DNA from: Streptomyces pseudovenezuelae
GTDB lineage: Bacteria > Actinomycetota > Actinomycetes > Streptomycetales > Streptomycetaceae
DNA length: 64,000 nt
Assembly: GCF_001513955.1 (NCBI RefSeq)
Contig: NZ_KQ948144.1
Location: 1,133,076-1,197,075, forward strand
Direction: 5' to 3'
Below are positions 43,280 to 53,993 of this stretch, piece after piece. The notes under the pieces were generated by a model that made no database searches, was not told where the DNA came from, and worked only from the letters and a program-made list of their open reading frames with translations. Each line of letters begins with the position of its first letter. Position 1 is the stretch's first letter. Both the position numbers and the translations under genes were made by a program.

Positions 43280-44473
43280 ATGGCTGGTCGTAGGCGGGTG
43301 CCGAAACACGGTGTCGTGGTGCTGTGCCTGCTGCTCGTCTCGCTGGTGGCCTGCGGCGGGCGGCCGACGGCCACCGACACCGTCACGGCCGACGTGCAGC
43401 ACGTGCTCGACCGGCGGGCCGCGGCCGTCCTCGACCGCGACAGGGCGGCGGTGGCCAGGACGGGCGCCGCGGGCTGGTACGAGGACGTGAGCGCGGTGCC
43501 GCTCGCCTCCTGGGCCTACAAGGTCACCGGCGTCCGCCGCGCCGGCTCCACGGTCACCGCGGACGCCGAACTCCGCTACCAGGTCCAGGGATACGACCAG
43601 GCCCCCGTCACCGTCGCCCGCGTCCTGGACCTGTCCCTGGACGCGTCCGGCCGGTGGTACGTCGTCAGGGAGCAGCCCGCCGAGAAGGCCTCGCAGCAGT
43701 TGTGGGACCAGGGCGAGGTGACCGTCGTCCGCGGACGGCACAGCATCGTCCTCGGCGTCGGCCAGTCCGGTGAGCGGCTGCATGTCTTCGCGGACCTGGC
43801 CGACCGCGCGGTGCCCACCGTGTCGGACGCCTGGGGCACCGCGTGGTCCCGGCACGTCGTCGTCCTCGTACCCAGGTCCCTGGAGGGGATGGCGGGACTG
43901 CTCGGCTCGCCGGCCTCCTCGTACCGCGGGATCGCGGCGGTCACCACCGGTGAGACGGGTGCCCCGGCGCAGGCGCCCGCGGACCGGATCATCGTCAACC
44001 CGGACGCGTACGGTCTGCTCGGCACCCTCGGCAGGCAGGTCGTGCTCACCCACGAGACCACCCATGTCGCCACCCGCGCCGACACCACCGCCGCGACACC
44101 GCTGTGGCTGTCGGAGGGGTATGCCGACTGGGTCGGGTACCGGCGCACCGGGCGCGCTCCGGCCGAGGTCGCGCCGGAGCTGGGGGAGGCGGTCGCCGCG
44201 GGCCGGGTGCCGACGGCCCTGCCGACCGACGCGGACTTCGGCTTCGACGGCAGCGCGTCCGGGCTCGCGGTGTCCTACGAGAGCGGCTGGATGGCCTGCC
44301 GGATGATCGCGGACCGGTGGGGCGAGGCGAAGCTCGGCGCGTTCTACCGGTCCGTGGGCACGCACACCAAGCGGCCGGGGGCGGTGGAGGAGGCCATGGC
44401 GAAGGTGCTCGGCACCGACCTGAAGGCCTTCACCGCCGAGTGGCAGGAGTACCTGCGCGCTCAGCTCGGCTGA
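43280..44473 (+). CDS. Gluzincin-type metallopeptidase-like lipoprotein
   Basis: This 397-residue lipoprotein has the lipobox SLVAC. The N-terminal half (about 30-170) looks like a NTF2-like or SnoaL-like fold, and the C-terminal half carries HETTH (in VVLTHETTHVATR) with a Glu in LSEGYADWVGY, the zinc-binding set of gluzincins (peptidase MA family). It is probably an exported protease. TACGAT (43266-43271) lies eight bases before the ATG, and no ribosome site is seen, so the mRNA may be leaderless. It overlaps the PadR gene by 13 bp at the 3' ends. Confidence 0.87.
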   Translation: MAGRRRVPKHGVVVLCLLLVSLVACGGRPTATDTVTADVQHVLDRRAAAVLDRDRAAVARTGAAGWYEDVSAVPLASWAYKVTGVRRAGSTVTADAELRYQVQGYDQAPVTVARVLDLSLDASGRWYVVREQPAEKASQQLWDQGEVTVVRGRHSIVLGVGQSGERLHVFADLADRAVPTVSDAWGTAWSRHVVVLVPRSLEGMAGLLGSPASSYRGIAAVTTGETGAPAQAPADRIIVNPDAYGLLGTLGRQVVLTHETTHVATRADTTAATPLWLSEGYADWVGYRRTGRAPAEVAPELGEAVAAGRVPTALPTDADFGFDGSASGLAVSYESGWMACRMIADRWGEAKLGAFYRSVGTHTKRPGAVEEAMAKVLGTDLKAFTAEWQEYLRAQLG

Positions 44474-44991
44474 TCCAGCAGCCCGACGGCCTCCGCCAGC
44501 CACGCCCGCTCGGCCCGGCCCGTGGCCCGCGCCACCCGCAGCATGCCCTGCCGGAACAGGTCGTCCGTGTCCTCCGCGCCCACGGGTTCGCCGCCGTCGT
44601 AGAAGAAGCTCGTCGGTGTCTCCAGGAACTCCAGCCGCCGCCGCAGCACGGCCGCCTGCTCGCGCCGGTCCGGCAGGTGCCGGAGGAACGCGAGGACGGT
44701 GTTGAAGCGGACCTGGTCGCTGATCTCGCCCTGCTTGGGATGCCGTAGCCGCTCCAGGAGGTCCTCGCGGCCCTTCTCGGTGAGGGACAGCGTCCGGCGC
44801 GGCGCTGCGCTCGTCCCCGGCTCCGCCCGCTCGTCGAGCAGGCCCGCCGCGACGAGCCGGGTGATCGCCGGGTAGAGCGCCCCGTCGCTGACCGGGCGGA
44901 CATGGCCGGTCAGCGCCTTGATGCGCTCCTTGAGCTCGTAGCCGTGCAGCGGCTCCTCGGCGAGGAAGCCGAGGATCGACAGCTCCAGCAC
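44461..44991 (-). CDS. PadR-family transcriptional regulator
   Basis: This 176-residue protein has an N-terminal winged helix (LELSILGFLAEEPLHGYELKERI, VSDGALYPAITRLVAAGLL) and a C-terminal dimerisation domain with ISDQVRFNTVLAFLRHLP. PadR proteins are usually repressors that respond to toxic or aromatic compounds. GTG 44991 has GGAGGA five bases upstream. The divergent gene is a MATE efflux pump, and the shared region contains repeated CTACCTC/GAGGTAG and ATCGAG/CTCGAT sites that are likely PadR operators, implying autorepression and control of the pump. Confidence 0.92.
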   Translation of the reverse strand: MLELSILGFLAEEPLHGYELKERIKALTGHVRPVSDGALYPAITRLVAAGLLDERAEPGTSAAPRRTLSLTEKGREDLLERLRHPKQGEISDQVRFNTVLAFLRHLPDRREQAAVLRRRLEFLETPTSFFYDGGEPVGAEDTDDLFRQGMLRVARATGRAERAWLAEAVGLLDQPS

Positions 44992-45024
44992 TGCATTCCT
45001 CCTTGCGGGGGTCGTGGCGCCATG

Positions 45025-45085
45025 CTACCTCTTATCGAGCTACCTCGATTAGAGGTAGATCTTATCGAGGTAGCTCGTATCGAGG
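45025..45085. promoter_or_regulatory. Operator cluster between padR and the MATE pump gene
   Basis: CTACCTC occurs at 45025-45031 and 45040-45046, and its reverse complement GAGGTAG at 45052-45058 and 45067-45073. ATCGAG (45034-45039) with CTCGAT (45043-45048) forms a second inverted repeat, and CTTATCGAG is repeated at 45031-45039 and 45061-45069. About 60 bp of the short divergent region is made of these units. This is the expected site of PadR binding. Confidence 0.75.
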
Positions 45086-45097
45086 GGGATCCGATCG

Positions 45098-46411
45098 GTG
45101 AACAGCCATCGCAAGCAGCTCGTCGCACTCGCCCACCCCGTCTACCTCGGCCTGCTGGCCTCCGTCGCCGCGGGGATCATCAACACCGTGTGGGTCTCCC
45201 GGCTCGGCGGCTCCGCCGTGGCCGCCGTGGCCGTGGCGACCAACAGCGAGAACGTGCTGCTCGGTGTCGCGCTCGTCTTCGGCTCCGGTACGACCGTGCT
45301 GGTGGCGCACGCCCGGGGCGCGCGGGACCCCGGCGGGGTGCGGGCGGCCGTGCGCGGCGGCGTGGCACTGTGGGCGCTGGTCACGCCGGTGGCCGCGGTG
45401 GGCGGCTTCCTGCTCCGCGAGCCGCTGGCCCGGCTGGTGCTCGACGGCGGCCCGGCCGTGTCCCTGGCCACCGCCTACTTCGCGGTCTCCCTGCCCGGCA
45501 TCACCGTCTTCTTCGCCCAGCAGCTCGTCGACGGCATCCTCAAGGGCGCGGGAGACACCCGGACGCCCATGCGGCTCGCCCTCCTCGCGAACGGCCTGAT
45601 CCTCGTCTGCGACCCCTTCCTGACCCAGGCGTACGGCGTCCGGGGCGCCGCCGCCTCGACCGTGCTGTGCCGGGCGGTGGCCCTCGGGACGGGGCTGGTC
45701 GTCCTGCGCCGGAACGCGCTGCTGCGGTCCTGCGCGGGGGCTCCGGCCGGTGTCTCCCCGCGCGGCACCCTGCGCACCGGGCTGCCCATGGCCGCCGACT
45801 TCACCGTGCGGCAGGGCGGTGCGCTCGTCCTCGTCGCGATCGTGGCGCGGCTCGGGGTGACGGCGGTGGCCGCGTACGCCATCGCCTACAAGGTCATGTA
45901 CGTGGCGACGATGGCCTTCTACGCGGTGCGGCAGGCCGCCTCGATCCACACCGCGCAGCTGCGGGGCGCCGGGCGGGACGCGCGACGGGCGGTCGGACGG
46001 GAGGCGGTGCTGGTCTCCGGGGCGGTCGGGCTCGCGGCGGCGGTGCTGCTTCTCGTGACCGCCCCCTGGATCATGGCCGCCTTCGGCGCGGGGCCCGAAG
46101 TCGCCCACGACGGCGTGCTGTTCCTGCGCTGTGTTGGGCCCTACCTGCTGCTGATGGCCTGCTTCATCGCGCTCGGCGGGGTCTTCGAGGGCAGTGGGGG
46201 AGCGCCGGCACTGCTCAAGGTGACGCTGCTCGGCACGGCGGTCCAGCTGGCCCTGGCGTACGCCTGCACCGGCCTGGGCCTGCCCGGCGTGTGCCTGGCC
46301 CTCGCGCTGGCCATGGCCCTGCAGTGCGGGATCGCCGTGCTCCTGTTGCGACGGGCGGGTGCCCGGGGTCAGGGAGAGGGCGAGGTCTCGCGGGCCGGGG
46401 TGGTGGTCTGA
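45098..46411 (+). CDS. MATE-family multidrug efflux transporter
   Basis: This 437-residue transporter has about 12 helices in two halves, each beginning with a MATE signature: AHPVYLGLLASVAAGIINTVWVSRLGG and GLPMAADFTVRQGGALVLVAIVARLG. DGILKGAGDTRTP is the conserved cytoplasmic loop. It exports drugs in exchange for Na+ or H+. GTG 45098 has GGGGGA upstream. It lies divergently from padR and is probably repressed by it. Its 3' end overlaps the GT87-like gene by 43 bp. Confidence 0.9.
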   Translation: MNSHRKQLVALAHPVYLGLLASVAAGIINTVWVSRLGGSAVAAVAVATNSENVLLGVALVFGSGTTVLVAHARGARDPGGVRAAVRGGVALWALVTPVAAVGGFLLREPLARLVLDGGPAVSLATAYFAVSLPGITVFFAQQLVDGILKGAGDTRTPMRLALLANGLILVCDPFLTQAYGVRGAAASTVLCRAVALGTGLVVLRRNALLRSCAGAPAGVSPRGTLRTGLPMAADFTVRQGGALVLVAIVARLGVTAVAAYAIAYKVMYVATMAFYAVRQAASIHTAQLRGAGRDARRAVGREAVLVSGAVGLAAAVLLLVTAPWIMAAFGAGPEVAHDGVLFLRCVGPYLLLMACFIALGGVFEGSGGAPALLKVTLLGTAVQLALAYACTGLGLPGVCLALALAMALQCGIAVLLLRRAGARGQGEGEVSRAGVVV

Positions 46412-47610
46412 TCCGGGGCCGGGGGCGGTGGGGTCCGCTCCGGGACCGTCGCCCGCCACAGTTCGCGCATGCCGACGACCGTGGCCAGGACCAGCAGGCC
46501 GTTGCGCACCAGCAGGAGGGTGATGCCGAGCGGGGTGCTGCCCACCACGTCGGCGAACCAGATCGGGAACTCCAGGACCGTCACGAAGCACGCCACCAGC
46601 ACCAGGACGGCCGTGACGCCCATGCGGCTGGCGCGGAAGCACAGACAGGCCGCCGCGAGACCGACGAGCCACACCATGTACTGCGGGCTGATCACCCGGC
46701 TGGTGGTGGTGAACATCAGCACCGCCACGAGCGCCGCGTCCGCCGCCGTGTGCGCCTCGAACCGGGTCGCCGTCAGCCGCCACAGCAGCAGCAGTCCGAA
46801 GGCCATGCCGGTCAGCACGAGCGCGGCCGTGCTGACGGCGGTCACCCAGGGGCCCAGGAACTCGACCGAGCCGTAGTTGAGCAGGACCGAGCCGTCCCAG
46901 CCGTGGTGGCGGGCGATGTGGAAGACCAGGGAGCCCAGCGACTCCACCTCGGTGCCCCGCTCCCGCTGGAAGGTCAGAAACGCGAAGGCGCCGGGCATCG
47001 CCACGGCGAACAGCCCGGCCACCGCGACGACCGTCGCCACCGCCGAGGCCCAGACGCTCCGCCTGCGGATCCCGACCAGGATCAGCGCCGGCCACACCTT
47101 CAGCAGCGCGCCGAAGCCCACCAGTGCCCCCGCCGCCTTCGGATGCCGGGCGGCCGCGAGCACCGCCGCCACCGCCACGGCGGTCACCATCACGTCGTAG
47201 CGGGAGTAGACGGTCGGGCCGAGCAGCGGTACGCCCACCACCCACACCCAGGCCCCCCGCAGCCGCCGCCCGTCCCGCAGGCCCACGTACAGCAGCAGGA
47301 GGAGGACGACCAGGTCGGCGGCGAAGGCCAGGACGAAGAAGGCCTGGGTGTACTCCAGGAAGGGCAGCAGGGCGGGCGAGAGGATCGCGAGGGCCGCGGC
47401 CGGCGGATACTGCCAGGTCACGTCCTGCTGCGGGAACGTTCCGGTGCGCAGGACGTCGTACCAGCCCTGGTAGATGACCGACACGTCGCTCGTGACGTCC
47501 GGGCCCGGGAAGACGTACACCCCGAAGACCCACAGCAGGAGCAGCAGCCTGGTCACGCCCCAGGTCAGCAGCAGTCCCGTCAGGGACCACCGCACGGCCT
47601 TCGTCTCCAC
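46369..47610 (-). CDS. GT87-type (GT-C fold) polyprenyl-phosphate mannosyltransferase
   Basis: This 413-residue membrane enzyme has ten or more helices. The first external loop carries acidic residues expected of GT-C catalysis (VFPGPDVTSDVSVIYQGW), and WQYPPAAALAILSPAL, YSRYDVMVTAVAVAAVLAA, GFGALLKVWPAL and SPQYMVWLVGLAAACL match the alpha-1,2-mannosyltransferase family (DUF2029). GTG 47610 has AGGGG upstream. It lies back-to-back with a PimB'-like glycosyltransferase, in keeping with work on mannosylated lipids or glycans. Sugar donor and acceptor are inferred. Confidence 0.82.
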   Translation of the reverse strand: METKAVRWSLTGLLLTWGVTRLLLLLWVFGVYVFPGPDVTSDVSVIYQGWYDVLRTGTFPQQDVTWQYPPAAALAILSPALLPFLEYTQAFFVLAFAADLVVLLLLLYVGLRDGRRLRGAWVWVVGVPLLGPTVYSRYDVMVTAVAVAAVLAAARHPKAAGALVGFGALLKVWPALILVGIRRRSVWASAVATVVAVAGLFAVAMPGAFAFLTFQRERGTEVESLGSLVFHIARHHGWDGSVLLNYGSVEFLGPWVTAVSTAALVLTGMAFGLLLLWRLTATRFEAHTAADAALVAVLMFTTTSRVISPQYMVWLVGLAAACLCFRASRMGVTAVLVLVACFVTVLEFPIWFADVVGSTPLGITLLLVRNGLLVLATVVGMRELWRATVPERTPPPPAPDQTTTPARETSPSP

Positions 47611-47730
47611 GTGATCCCCTGCCGTCCTCGTGCGTCCTTGAGGAGAACATGATGTCCCGCTCTCCTGTGAGGGTGCCATAAACGTGGCCGCGCCCGGCTG
47701 TGAGCAGCCGGTTCGGTAGGGTCTGCGGCG

Positions 47731-48873
47731 ATGCACAAGACCCTGATCGTGACGAACGACTTCCCGCCCCGCCCCGGTGGTATCCAGGCGTTCCTGCACA
47801 ACATGGCCCTGCGGCTCGACCCCGAGCGCCTGGTCGTCTACGCCTCCACCTGGAAGCGGAGCCGGGAGGGCGTCGAGGCGACCGCCGCCTTCGACGCCGA
47901 GCAGCCCTTCACCGTCGTACGGGACTCCACGACCATGCTGCTGCCGACGCCCGCGGCGACCCGGAGGGCCGTCGGGCTGCTGCGGGAGCACGGCTGTACG
48001 TCGGTGTGGTTCGGGGCGGCCGCGCCGCTCGGGCTGATGGCGCCCGCGCTCAGGAGGGCCGGGGCCCGGCGGCTGGTGGCCACGACCCACGGACATGAGG
48101 CGGGGTGGGCCCAACTTCCCGCCGCGCGGCAGCTGTTGGGGCGGATCGGGGAATCGACGGACACGATCACCTACCTCGGCGAGTACACGCGGTCGCGGAT
48201 CGCCGATGCGCTGAGCCCGCAGGCGGCCGCCCGGATGGTGCAGCTGCCGCCGGGGGTCGACGAGAAGACCTTCCATCCCGGGTCGGGCGGCGACGCCGTG
48301 CGGGCGCGGCTGGGGCTGACGGACCGGCCGGTGGTCGTGTGCGTGTCCCGGCTCGTGCCGCGCAAGGGGCAGGACACGCTGATCCTCGCCATGCCGCGGA
48401 TTCTCGCCGAGGAGCCCGAGGCGGTACTGCTGATCGTCGGCGGCGGGCCCTACGAGAAGGAGCTGCGCAGGCTCGCCCACGAGACCGGGGTCGCCGGCTC
48501 GGTCCGCTTCACCGGGGCGGTGCCGTGGGCGGAGCTGCCCGCGCACTACGGCGCCGGGGACGTCTTCGCGATGCCGTGCCGCACCCGCCGGGGCGGGCTC
48601 GACGTGGAGGGGCTGGGGATCGTCTACCTGGAGGCCTCGGCCACCGGACTGCCCGTCGTCGCCGGGGACTCGGGCGGGGCCCCCGACGCCGTGCTCGACG
48701 GCGAGACCGGCTGGGTGGTGCGGGGCGGTTCCCCCGAGGAGGCCGCCGAGCGGATCACCGTCCTGCTCGCCGACGCGGAACTGCGGAGGCGCATGGGGGA
48801 GCGGGGACGTGAGTGGGTCGAGGAGAAGTGGCGCTGGGATTTGTTGGCGGAGAAGTTGAAGACGCTGCTCTAG
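47731..48873 (+). CDS. GT4-family mannosyltransferase, PimB'-like
   Basis: This 380-residue GT-B glycosyltransferase has TNDFPPRPGGIQAFLHNMA at the N-terminus, the nucleotide-binding region VSRLVPRKGQDTLILAM, and the EGLGIVYLEASATGLPVVAGDSGG donor-site block with the E-x7-E motif. The best match from memory is PimB', the GDP-mannose-dependent enzyme that adds the second mannose to phosphatidylinositol monomannoside. TAGGGT (47717-47722) sits eight bases before the ATG with no Shine-Dalgarno, so translation is probably leaderless. It is divergent from the GT87-like gene. Confidence 0.85.
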   Translation: MHKTLIVTNDFPPRPGGIQAFLHNMALRLDPERLVVYASTWKRSREGVEATAAFDAEQPFTVVRDSTTMLLPTPAATRRAVGLLREHGCTSVWFGAAAPLGLMAPALRRAGARRLVATTHGHEAGWAQLPAARQLLGRIGESTDTITYLGEYTRSRIADALSPQAAARMVQLPPGVDEKTFHPGSGGDAVRARLGLTDRPVVVCVSRLVPRKGQDTLILAMPRILAEEPEAVLLIVGGGPYEKELRRLAHETGVAGSVRFTGAVPWAELPAHYGAGDVFAMPCRTRRGGLDVEGLGIVYLEASATGLPVVAGDSGGAPDAVLDGETGWVVRGGSPEEAAERITVLLADAELRRRMGERGREWVEEKWRWDLLAEKLKTLL

Positions 48874-48887
48874 CCGGAGGCGGATAA

Positions 48888-50537
<1,650 letters not shown>

Positions 50538-50552
50538 GTCTCGTACGGGTGA

Positions 50553-52349
50553 CTACTTCGCGTAGATCGCCTCGATCTCGTCCGCGTAGTCCTTCGCCAC
50601 CACGTTCCGCTTGAGCTTCAGGGACGGCGTGAGGTGGCCCGTCTCCTCCGTGAACTGGGAGGACAGAATGCGGAACTTCCGCACCGATTCCGCCTTCGAC
50701 ACCGCGGCGTTGCCGTCGTCGATCGCGGCCTGGATCGCCGCGTTCAGGTCCGCGTCCCCGGCCAGCGACGCCGCGGTGGAACCCGCCGGCTTGCCGTGCT
50801 CCTCGGCCCAGCGGCCCAGGAACTCCTCGTCGACGGTGATCAGCGCGCCCACGAAGGGCCGCCCGTCGCCCACCACCATGCACTCCGCGACCAGCGCGTG
50901 CGCCCGGATGCGGTCCTCGATCACGGCCGGGGCGACGTTCTTGCCGCCCGCGGTGACGATGATCTCCTTCTTGCGGCCGGTGATCCTGAGGTAGCCGTCC
51001 TCGTCGAGGGTGCCGATGTCACCGGTGTGGAACCAGCCGTCGGTGAGCGCCTCGGCGGTCGCGGCCTCGTTGTTCCAGTAGCCCTTGAACAGGTGCTCGC
51101 CGTGCAGCAGCACCTCGCCGTCGTCCGCGATCCGGATCACCGAGCCCGGCAGCGGCTGCCCGACCGTGCCGATCTTCGTGCGGTCCCAGGGGTTGAAGGC
51201 GGTCGCCGCGCACGACTCGGTCAGGCCGTAGCCCTCCAGGACCGTGAAGCCGATACCGCGGAAGAAGTGGCCCAGGCGCTCGCCGAGCGGGGCACCGCCC
51301 GAGATGGCGTACTCGCCGCGGCCGCCCAGCACGGCCCGCAGCTTGCTGTAGACGAGCTTGTCGAAGGTCTTGTACTTGATCTTCAGACCGAGCGACGGGC
51401 CCGACGGGGTGTCCAGGGCCTTGCTGTAGGCGATCGCCGTGTCGGCGGCCTTGTCGAAGATCTTGCCCTTGCCGTCGGCCTGCGCCTTGGCGCGCGCCGA
51501 GTTGTAGACCTTCTCGAAGACGCGCGGGACGCCGAGGATCAGCGTCGGCCGGAAGGACGCCAGTTCGTCGGTGAGCTGCTTGATGTCCGGGACCATGCCC
51601 AGCTTGATCGGCGCCATCATCGGCGCGATCTGCACCAGCCGGCCGAAGACGTGCGCGAGCGGCAGGAAGAGCAGGACCGAGCACTCGCCGGTGCGGAACA
51701 GCGGGCGCAGCCGCTCCACGATGTTGCCGCACTCCGCGAAGAAGCTGCGGTGGGTCAGCACACAGCCCTTGGGGCGGCCGGTGGTGCCGGAGGTGTAGAC
51801 GATGGTCGCCGGGTCGTCGGCCTTCGCCAGCGAGCTGCGCTCCTCGACGGCCGCGTCGCTGATGTCCTTGCCGGCGCGGCCCAGCTCCTCGATCCCACCG
51901 CCCTCGATCTGCCACACGTGCTTGAGCGCGGGCAGCTGCTCGCGCACCGACTCCACGGCCGCGCTGTGACCGTCCAGCTCCACGACGCAGGCGGTGGCGC
52001 CCGAGTCGCTGAGAATCCACTGGATCTGCTCCGCCGAGCTGGTCTCGTACACCGGCACGGTGACCGCGCCCGCGCTCCAGATCGCGAAGTCGAGCAGTGT
52101 CCACTCGTAGCGGGTACGCGACATCAGACCGACCCGGTCGCCCGGCTGGACGCCGGAGGCGATGAGCCCCTTGGCGGCGGCGTGCACCTCGGCGAGGAAC
52201 GCCGTGGCCGTCACGTCCTGCCACTGTCCGCCCACCTTGCGGGCGATGACGGCGACGTCGGGATGCTGCGCGGCGTTTCTACGGACGATGTCGGTGAGAT
52301 TGCCGTCCGCAGGGACCTCGTACAAAGCCGGAAGGCTGAACTCGCGCAA
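50553..52349 (-). CDS. Long-chain fatty-acid--CoA ligase (FadD15-like)
   Basis: This 598-residue ANL-superfamily enzyme has YTSGTTGRPKGCVLTHRS as the P-loop, GYGLTESCAATAFNP as motif A5, DGWFHTGDIGTLDEDGYLRITGRKKEII as A7-A8, and LKLKRNVV, with the catalytic Lys, near the end. It activates fatty acids to acyl-CoA for lipid synthesis or degradation. The start is TTG 52349 with GGAG nine bases upstream. A palindromic site lies about 75-105 bp upstream. The gene is divergent from the metallophosphoesterase. Confidence 0.93.
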   Translation of the reverse strand: MREFSLPALYEVPADGNLTDIVRRNAAQHPDVAVIARKVGGQWQDVTATAFLAEVHAAAKGLIASGVQPGDRVGLMSRTRYEWTLLDFAIWSAGAVTVPVYETSSAEQIQWILSDSGATACVVELDGHSAAVESVREQLPALKHVWQIEGGGIEELGRAGKDISDAAVEERSSLAKADDPATIVYTSGTTGRPKGCVLTHRSFFAECGNIVERLRPLFRTGECSVLLFLPLAHVFGRLVQIAPMMAPIKLGMVPDIKQLTDELASFRPTLILGVPRVFEKVYNSARAKAQADGKGKIFDKAADTAIAYSKALDTPSGPSLGLKIKYKTFDKLVYSKLRAVLGGRGEYAISGGAPLGERLGHFFRGIGFTVLEGYGLTESCAATAFNPWDRTKIGTVGQPLPGSVIRIADDGEVLLHGEHLFKGYWNNEAATAEALTDGWFHTGDIGTLDEDGYLRITGRKKEIIVTAGGKNVAPAVIEDRIRAHALVAECMVVGDGRPFVGALITVDEEFLGRWAEEHGKPAGSTAASLAGDADLNAAIQAAIDDGNAAVSKAESVRKFRILSSQFTEETGHLTPSLKLKRNVVAKDYADEIEAIYAK

Positions 52350-52421
52350 GACTGCTGCTCCTCATAGGGCGCCGGCGCCACGACGTTGTGTGATGCGACG
52401 GTCGGTCCAAGGCTCGGGCAG

Positions 52422-52455
52422 GTGCTCAGGGATTCAGTAATTGAATGCTGAGCAC
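52422..52455. promoter_or_regulatory. 34-bp interrupted palindrome upstream of the acyl-CoA ligase gene
   Basis: Outer arms GTGCTCAG (52422-52429) and CTGAGCAC (52448-52455) and inner arms ATTCA (52432-52436) and TGAAT (52442-52446) are all perfect, centred on GTAAT. The AT-rich middle stands out. It is placed like an operator for the fadD-like gene, whose start is 73 bp away, or for both divergent genes. Confidence 0.55.
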
Positions 52456-52641
52456 GACTGGACTGCCCGGACGTTACCCGCCGGTATGGCTTCTTCGACA
52501 GGGGGTCCCGGCGAGATGTTCGCTGCGTCACACGGATTGGGGTTCCCCGGCACAGTAGTCCACCTGCTTGCCGACTGGCCAGTAACCGCAGGCCCGGTCG
52601 GCACTGTTCACGTATGCCCCACAGGCCTACCCTTGATCGTC

Positions 52642-53439
52642 ATGGCACCCACACCGGCCGGAAACCGGAAGACACGCGTACATGTGGTCAGCGACGTGCA
52701 CGGCAACGCCCGTGACCTGGCCAGAGCCGGCGAGGGTGCCGATGCCCTGATCTGCCTGGGCGATCTGGTGCTGTTCCTGGACTACGCCGACCACTCGCGC
52801 GGCATCTTCCCCGACCTGTTCGGGGTGGAGAACGCGGACCGCATCGTGGAGCTGCGCACCGCCCGCCGTTTCGAGGAGGCGCGCGAGCTCGGCGCCCGGC
52901 TGTGGGGCGGGATCGGCGCCGACCGGGGCTCGGTGATCGAGACGGCGGTGCGCAAGCAGTACGCCGAGATGTTCGCCGCCTTCCCGACACCGACGTACGC
53001 GACCTACGGCAATGTCGACATGCCGCCGCTGTGGCCGGAGTACGCCGGACCCGGCACGACCGTGCTCGACGGCGAGCGGGTGGAGATCGGCGGCTGGACG
53101 TTCGGCTTCGTCGGCGGCGGTCTGCGGACCCCGATGCGGACGCCGTACGAGATCAGCGACGAGGAGTACGCGGCCAAGATCGAGGCCGTCGGCGAGGTGG
53201 ACGTGCTGTGCACCCACATCCCGCCGGAGGTGCCGGAGCTGGTCTACGACACGGTGGCGCGGCGGTTCGAGCGGGGGAGCCGGGCGCTGCTGGCCGCGAT
53301 CCGCCGCACCCGGCCCCGCTACTCGCTGTTCGGTCATGTCCACCAGCCCCTGGTCCGGCGGATGCGGATCGGGGCGACCGAGTGCGTGAACGTGGGGCAC
53401 TTCGCCGGGAGCGGCAAGCCGTGGGCGCTGGAATGGTGA
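52642..53439 (+). CDS. Calcineurin-like metallophosphoesterase
   Basis: This 265-residue phosphoesterase has all the metal-binding blocks: VVSDVHGNARDL, CLGDLVLFLDY, TYGNVDMPPLW, LCTHIPPEVPE and LFGHVHQPLVRR. The substrate could be a nucleotide or phosphoprotein and is unknown. The ATG at 52642 is chosen because SDVHGN normally lies close to the N-terminus; TACCCT (52628-52633) is eight bases before it, suggesting a leaderless mRNA. The 292-bp spacer to the divergent fadD-like gene otherwise holds only a palindromic site. Confidence 0.87.
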   Translation: MAPTPAGNRKTRVHVVSDVHGNARDLARAGEGADALICLGDLVLFLDYADHSRGIFPDLFGVENADRIVELRTARRFEEARELGARLWGGIGADRGSVIETAVRKQYAEMFAAFPTPTYATYGNVDMPPLWPEYAGPGTTVLDGERVEIGGWTFGFVGGGLRTPMRTPYEISDEEYAAKIEAVGEVDVLCTHIPPEVPELVYDTVARRFERGSRALLAAIRRTRPRYSLFGHVHQPLVRRMRIGATECVNVGHFAGSGKPWALEW

Positions 53440-53522
53440 CTCCGTCCGCGCGGTAGCCTTCACGCTGCACAGACGTGCGTACCACCCTTCCTCACCGGAC
53501 CTTATCTGGAGGAGCCACGGCG

Positions 53523-53963
53523 ATGGCGGAACACACCAGTTCGAGCATCACGATCGAAGCTGAGCCGGCCGACGTCATGGCCGTGATCGCCGACTTCGCC
53601 CGCTACCCGGACTGGACGGGCGAGGTGAAGCAGGCGGAGGTGCTCTCCACGGACGCGTCCGGCCGTGCCGAGCAGGTCCGGCTGGTCATGGACGCGGGCG
53701 CCATCAAGGACGACCAGGTCCTCGGCTACACCTGGACCGGCGCCAACGAGGTCTCCTGGACGCTGGTCAAGTCCCAGATGCTGCGGCAGCTGGACGGCTC
53801 GTACGTGCTGAAGCCGGCGGGAGCGGGGGCGACGGAGGTCACCTACCTGCTGACCGTCGACGTCAAGATCCCGATGCTCGGCATGATCAAGCGCAAGGCG
53901 GAGAAGGTCATCATCGACCGCGCGCTGGCGGGGTTGAAGAAGCGGGTCGAGTCCGGGCAGTAG
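53523..53963 (+). CDS. SRPBCC (START-like) family protein
   Basis: This 146-residue protein has a helix-grip fold: SSITIEAEPADVMAVIADFARYPDWTGEVKQAEVL at the N-terminus and a long C-terminal helix (MIKRKAEKVIIDRALAGLKKRVESG). This polyketide cyclase/dehydrase-type family binds lipids or hydrophobic small molecules. ATG 53523 has GGAGGAG ten bases upstream. It precedes the ArsA-like ATPase, as its probable mycobacterial counterparts (Rv2185c and Rv2184c, from memory) also do, suggesting a joint role, perhaps in lipid handling. Confidence 0.87.
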   Translation: MAEHTSSSITIEAEPADVMAVIADFARYPDWTGEVKQAEVLSTDASGRAEQVRLVMDAGAIKDDQVLGYTWTGANEVSWTLVKSQMLRQLDGSYVLKPAGAGATEVTYLLTVDVKIPMLGMIKRKAEKVIIDRALAGLKKRVESGQ

Positions 53964-53993
53964 AGGTCGCGTTTTCGGGTGCGGGTCCGTCGT

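Noticed and set aside
44902..47652. Frames of more than 850 codons on both strands around the MATE and GT87 genes
   Set aside because: Both are out-of-frame readings of GC-rich coding DNA; the transporter and glycosyltransferase have clear membrane and family motifs.
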